From the NCBI RefSeq assembly GCF_018402695.1, contig NZ_JAGYIM010000016.1:592611-656610 (forward strand): 64,000 bases of DNA. Reading direction: 5' to 3'. Under the pieces are notes generated by a model. That model saw nothing but the letters and a program-made list of their open reading frames with translations, was not told where the DNA came from and searched no databases. This DNA comes from Arsukibacterium sp. Lineage in GTDB: Bacteria > Pseudomonadota > Gammaproteobacteria > Enterobacterales > Alteromonadaceae. Shown in pieces: positions 62,385-64,000 of this stretch. Made by a program: the position numbers and the translations under genes. The stretch's first letter is position 1, and the number at the start of each line of letters is the position of its first letter.

Positions 62385-63449
62385 ATGAAAATACTCAGGT
62401 TTTATACAATAGGATTTATGCTGGCCTTTTCTGTTATCAGTCGGGCAGCAACAATTAATGGCTATGTCTGTGAAGATTGTTCACTGGTGCAGGCAGAGAA
62501 GATTGCCCGTTTACAGGGGGCGCCTGAACTTAATTGTCAGCCGGCTTGTTACAGTGAGCCACAGAAATTCATCATTTTCGATGTAACAAACGACATGTTA
62601 TATCCGTTTCAACTGTTTCATAGTAATCAGGGTGCTACAAAAGCGAAGATGAATTTGCAGGCAGAACCTGCTGCATTAACGGCAGTGGAGGCCAAAGTAG
62701 CACAGGACTTTTTTGCGCTATTAGTGAGACAGAAACAAACATTACAGCAAATTGCATTAGCTGAGGTAAAGAATGTTCAGCTACCAGCGCTGTCTTTTGC
62801 CACGTCAGATGCCTGTGAGACCGACCCTGCTGCAACTGTGCTTAACATGACTCTGGTTCCAACCCAGAAAAATAGTCTGCAAAATTCCGTCAATAGCAAA
62901 CTGAGTCAGCAAAATACTGAGCGCTATACCAAGGGGTTTCAACATATCCGGTTTACTGCGGGGCAGTTTAGGGCAGAGAAAGACGGGGTCATCCTGATTG
63001 TGGGAGGAGAGTATTTAAAAAAGTCTGAACTCATCAGTTACTATGTATTTGAGCCGGGCCAGCAAATTGTTCCGGATGGCCAGTACTTTTTCCCGGCCAG
63101 AGCAGCGTTTACCATAGGGTGGGACGATTCTCTAAACTCTGTGACAGTTGCTGTGGCAAAAGAATTGACCCGGGTGTCAGCGGATCTGAGCCTGGCAGAC
63201 ATACTGGACAGCAGCTCCTGGAATATCTCACTAAGTGCCTGCGCCATAACTGAATTGCAAAATTATTATACCGCTAGCTATGCCATACCAGCCAGCCTTA
63301 CTAGTCTTGACACTAATCATGGCATACCAGATAGTGGTTCCAGTGATTTTCCGCCACCTGATCTGGCATCTTCCCAGCAATGTAAATGGGTTTTTTATGG
63401 AGAAAATGGTCAACTGCTCGTTAACTTAACCGGCCCTTGCCCTATGTAA
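62385..63449 (+). CDS. exported protein of unknown family
   Basis: A 354-residue protein with a signal peptide (about residues 1-23, ending ISRA). Mature N-terminus has YVCEDCSLVQ and CQPACYSEP, so two CxxC-like or nearby Cys pairs; further Cys occur in the C-terminal third. Otherwise mostly polar with beta-type pattern. It lies between a solute-binding protein gene and a decayed second copy of that gene, both on the opposite strand. I do not recognise the family and assign no function. The ATG at 62385 is chosen to give the signal peptide. Confidence 0.65.
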   Translation: MKILRFYTIGFMLAFSVISRAATINGYVCEDCSLVQAEKIARLQGAPELNCQPACYSEPQKFIIFDVTNDMLYPFQLFHSNQGATKAKMNLQAEPAALTAVEAKVAQDFFALLVRQKQTLQQIALAEVKNVQLPALSFATSDACETDPAATVLNMTLVPTQKNSLQNSVNSKLSQQNTERYTKGFQHIRFTAGQFRAEKDGVILIVGGEYLKKSELISYYVFEPGQQIVPDGQYFFPARAAFTIGWDDSLNSVTVAVAKELTRVSADLSLADILDSSSWNISLSACAITELQNYYTASYAIPASLTSLDTNHGIPDSGSSDFPPPDLASSQQCKWVFYGENGQLLVNLTGPCPM

Positions 63450-63490
63450 AGGTAATCTGCTAACACCAAGTCTGAGGGGCATAAATGGCT

Positions 63491-63729
63491 TTACGGCCAT
63501 CGATTTAAGAGCTTATTTAGGCAGCGGAGGCTTGCAGCGTCAAACCTGGCTTCATTAAACTCTTTAATCAGCCGGTTGTAGCCCAGCTTAGTAAGTATAT
63601 GCCGGTAACGCCTTGCTCTTCATCATAAAATGCCCAGGGCGAGCCATCATTGACGGCTGTTGTGAGTGTTTTATTAGTGGCGAAAATCTTAAAGCGCAGC
63701 AACAGAGTTAATAATAAACTTATCCGCAT
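63491..63729 (-). pseudogene. decayed copy of the solute-binding protein gene
   Basis: Read on the minus strand from an ATG at 63729 it begins MRISLLLTLLL and then has NDGSPWAFYDEEQGVTGI, as in the intact gene at 61407-62114, then soon a stop. The rest matches in pieces down to 63491. Three internal deletions are seen, each between short direct repeats (for example ATGCCGG, AGCC(C/A)AGC and GCTTG) of the intact version. It is thus a duplicated gene now broken. Confidence 0.88.
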
Positions 63730-63901
63730 TTTGAGCGCCGTATGGCATCAATAATGATTGTAATTCAAGTTGCCGTTTTAAGGTATGTTAATCATTGAAC
63801 AGATGCTAAGCTAAAGTAATCAGGCAATATGCTTATTGTTTTCAGTGATCCAAGGTGAGCAATTGCAGGTACATATATCCCCAAAATTAAATGGAGGCAA
63901 A

Positions 63902-64000
63902 ATGGAAATTATTCAGTTTGGTAGTAATGATAGTGAAAACAAACTTGCAAAAATGTCAAAAGGCCAGCTTGATGACGTGGCATTTGGCGCTATTCAACTC
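63902..64000 (+). CDS. pyp: photoactive yellow protein, partial (C-terminus beyond window)
   Basis: Only the first 33 residues are visible. They begin [18 protein letters not shown] and go on with [14 protein letters not shown], which follows the N-terminus of Halorhodospira halophila photoactive yellow protein (MEHVAFGSEDIENTLAKM ... GQLDGLAFGAIQL) closely. GGAGG lies 5 nt before the ATG. The protein is a PAS-fold blue-light receptor with p-coumaric acid bound to a Cys (Cys69 in H. halophila), which lies beyond the window. Genes for the chromophore (tyrosine ammonia lyase, p-coumaryl ligase) are expected next. Confidence 0.85.
   Translation, partial: MEIIQFGSNDSENKLAKMSKGQLDDVAFGAIQL

Overview
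The window looks like chromosomal DNA of a marine or aquatic gammaproteobacterium of the order Alteromonadales, close to the Rheinheimera / Arsukibacterium / Alishewanella group. The reasons are the Escherichia-like backbone order (tRNA-Ile2, rpoD-dnaG-rpsU, tsaD, plsY, folB-folK-uppP, cca, ygiM, ygiF-glnE; tolC, nudF-yqiB-cpdA-yqiA-parE, parC-plsC; pepA-holC-valS, lptF-lptG), PEP-CTERM proteins, paired TIGR03545/TIGR03546 genes, and the start of a photoactive yellow protein gene. The genus is inference; no search was run.

Layout. 1-1763: AT-rich accessory DNA next to a tRNA, with an ImmA/IrrE protease and XRE regulator pair and a small YjzC-like protein. 1764-1992: tRNA-Ile2(CAU) with a truncated 5' half-copy lying between it and its likely promoter. 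2105-32138: mostly conserved housekeeping genes (macromolecular synthesis operon, lipid and folate enzymes, CCA-adding enzyme, type II secretion GspA/GspB, an Lrp regulator, GlnE, LpxL-type acyltransferase, TolC, topoisomerase IV). 32186-34439: TIGR03545/TIGR03546 pair. 34553-37662: metal cluster of two COG0701 permeases, one with a ZntR-like MerR regulator and one with an ArsR regulator, each with visible operators. 37762-45577: exported amidase, then a copper/silver-type RND adaptor (CusB) and pump (CusA). 45901-47382: NhaC-family antiporter. 47693-49764: two tandem THxN PEP-CTERM genes with matching sigma-54-type promoters and matching 5' stem-loops. 49790-57538: valS-holC-pepA, lptF, a frameshifted lptG, and an RDD protein. 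57733-58644: tRNA-Leu(CAA), then a ParD/ParE-type toxin-antitoxin pair closed off by a 68-bp exact repeat of the tRNA 3' part. 58974-61386: a small membrane protein/winged-helix operon, a VOC protein and a Tat-exported isomerase-like protein. 61407-63729: a solute-binding protein gene, an unknown exported protein, and a decayed second copy of the binding-protein gene. 63902-64000: photoactive yellow protein, cut by the window edge.

How parts fit together. RpoD, DnaG and RpsU supply sigma factor, primase and ribosomal protein S21 from one transcript. TolC could be the outer-membrane channel for several pumps; the CusBA pair has no outer-membrane partner of its own here. The permeases, CusBA and their sensors form a metal-resistance block. 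The THxN proteins depend on an exosortase that is not in the window. The most interesting items are the photoactive yellow protein at the right edge, the tRNA-bounded toxin-antitoxin unit, the half-tRNA in front of tRNA-Ile2, the twin sigma-54/stem-loop leaders of the THxN genes, and the single-base frameshift in the normally essential lptG.
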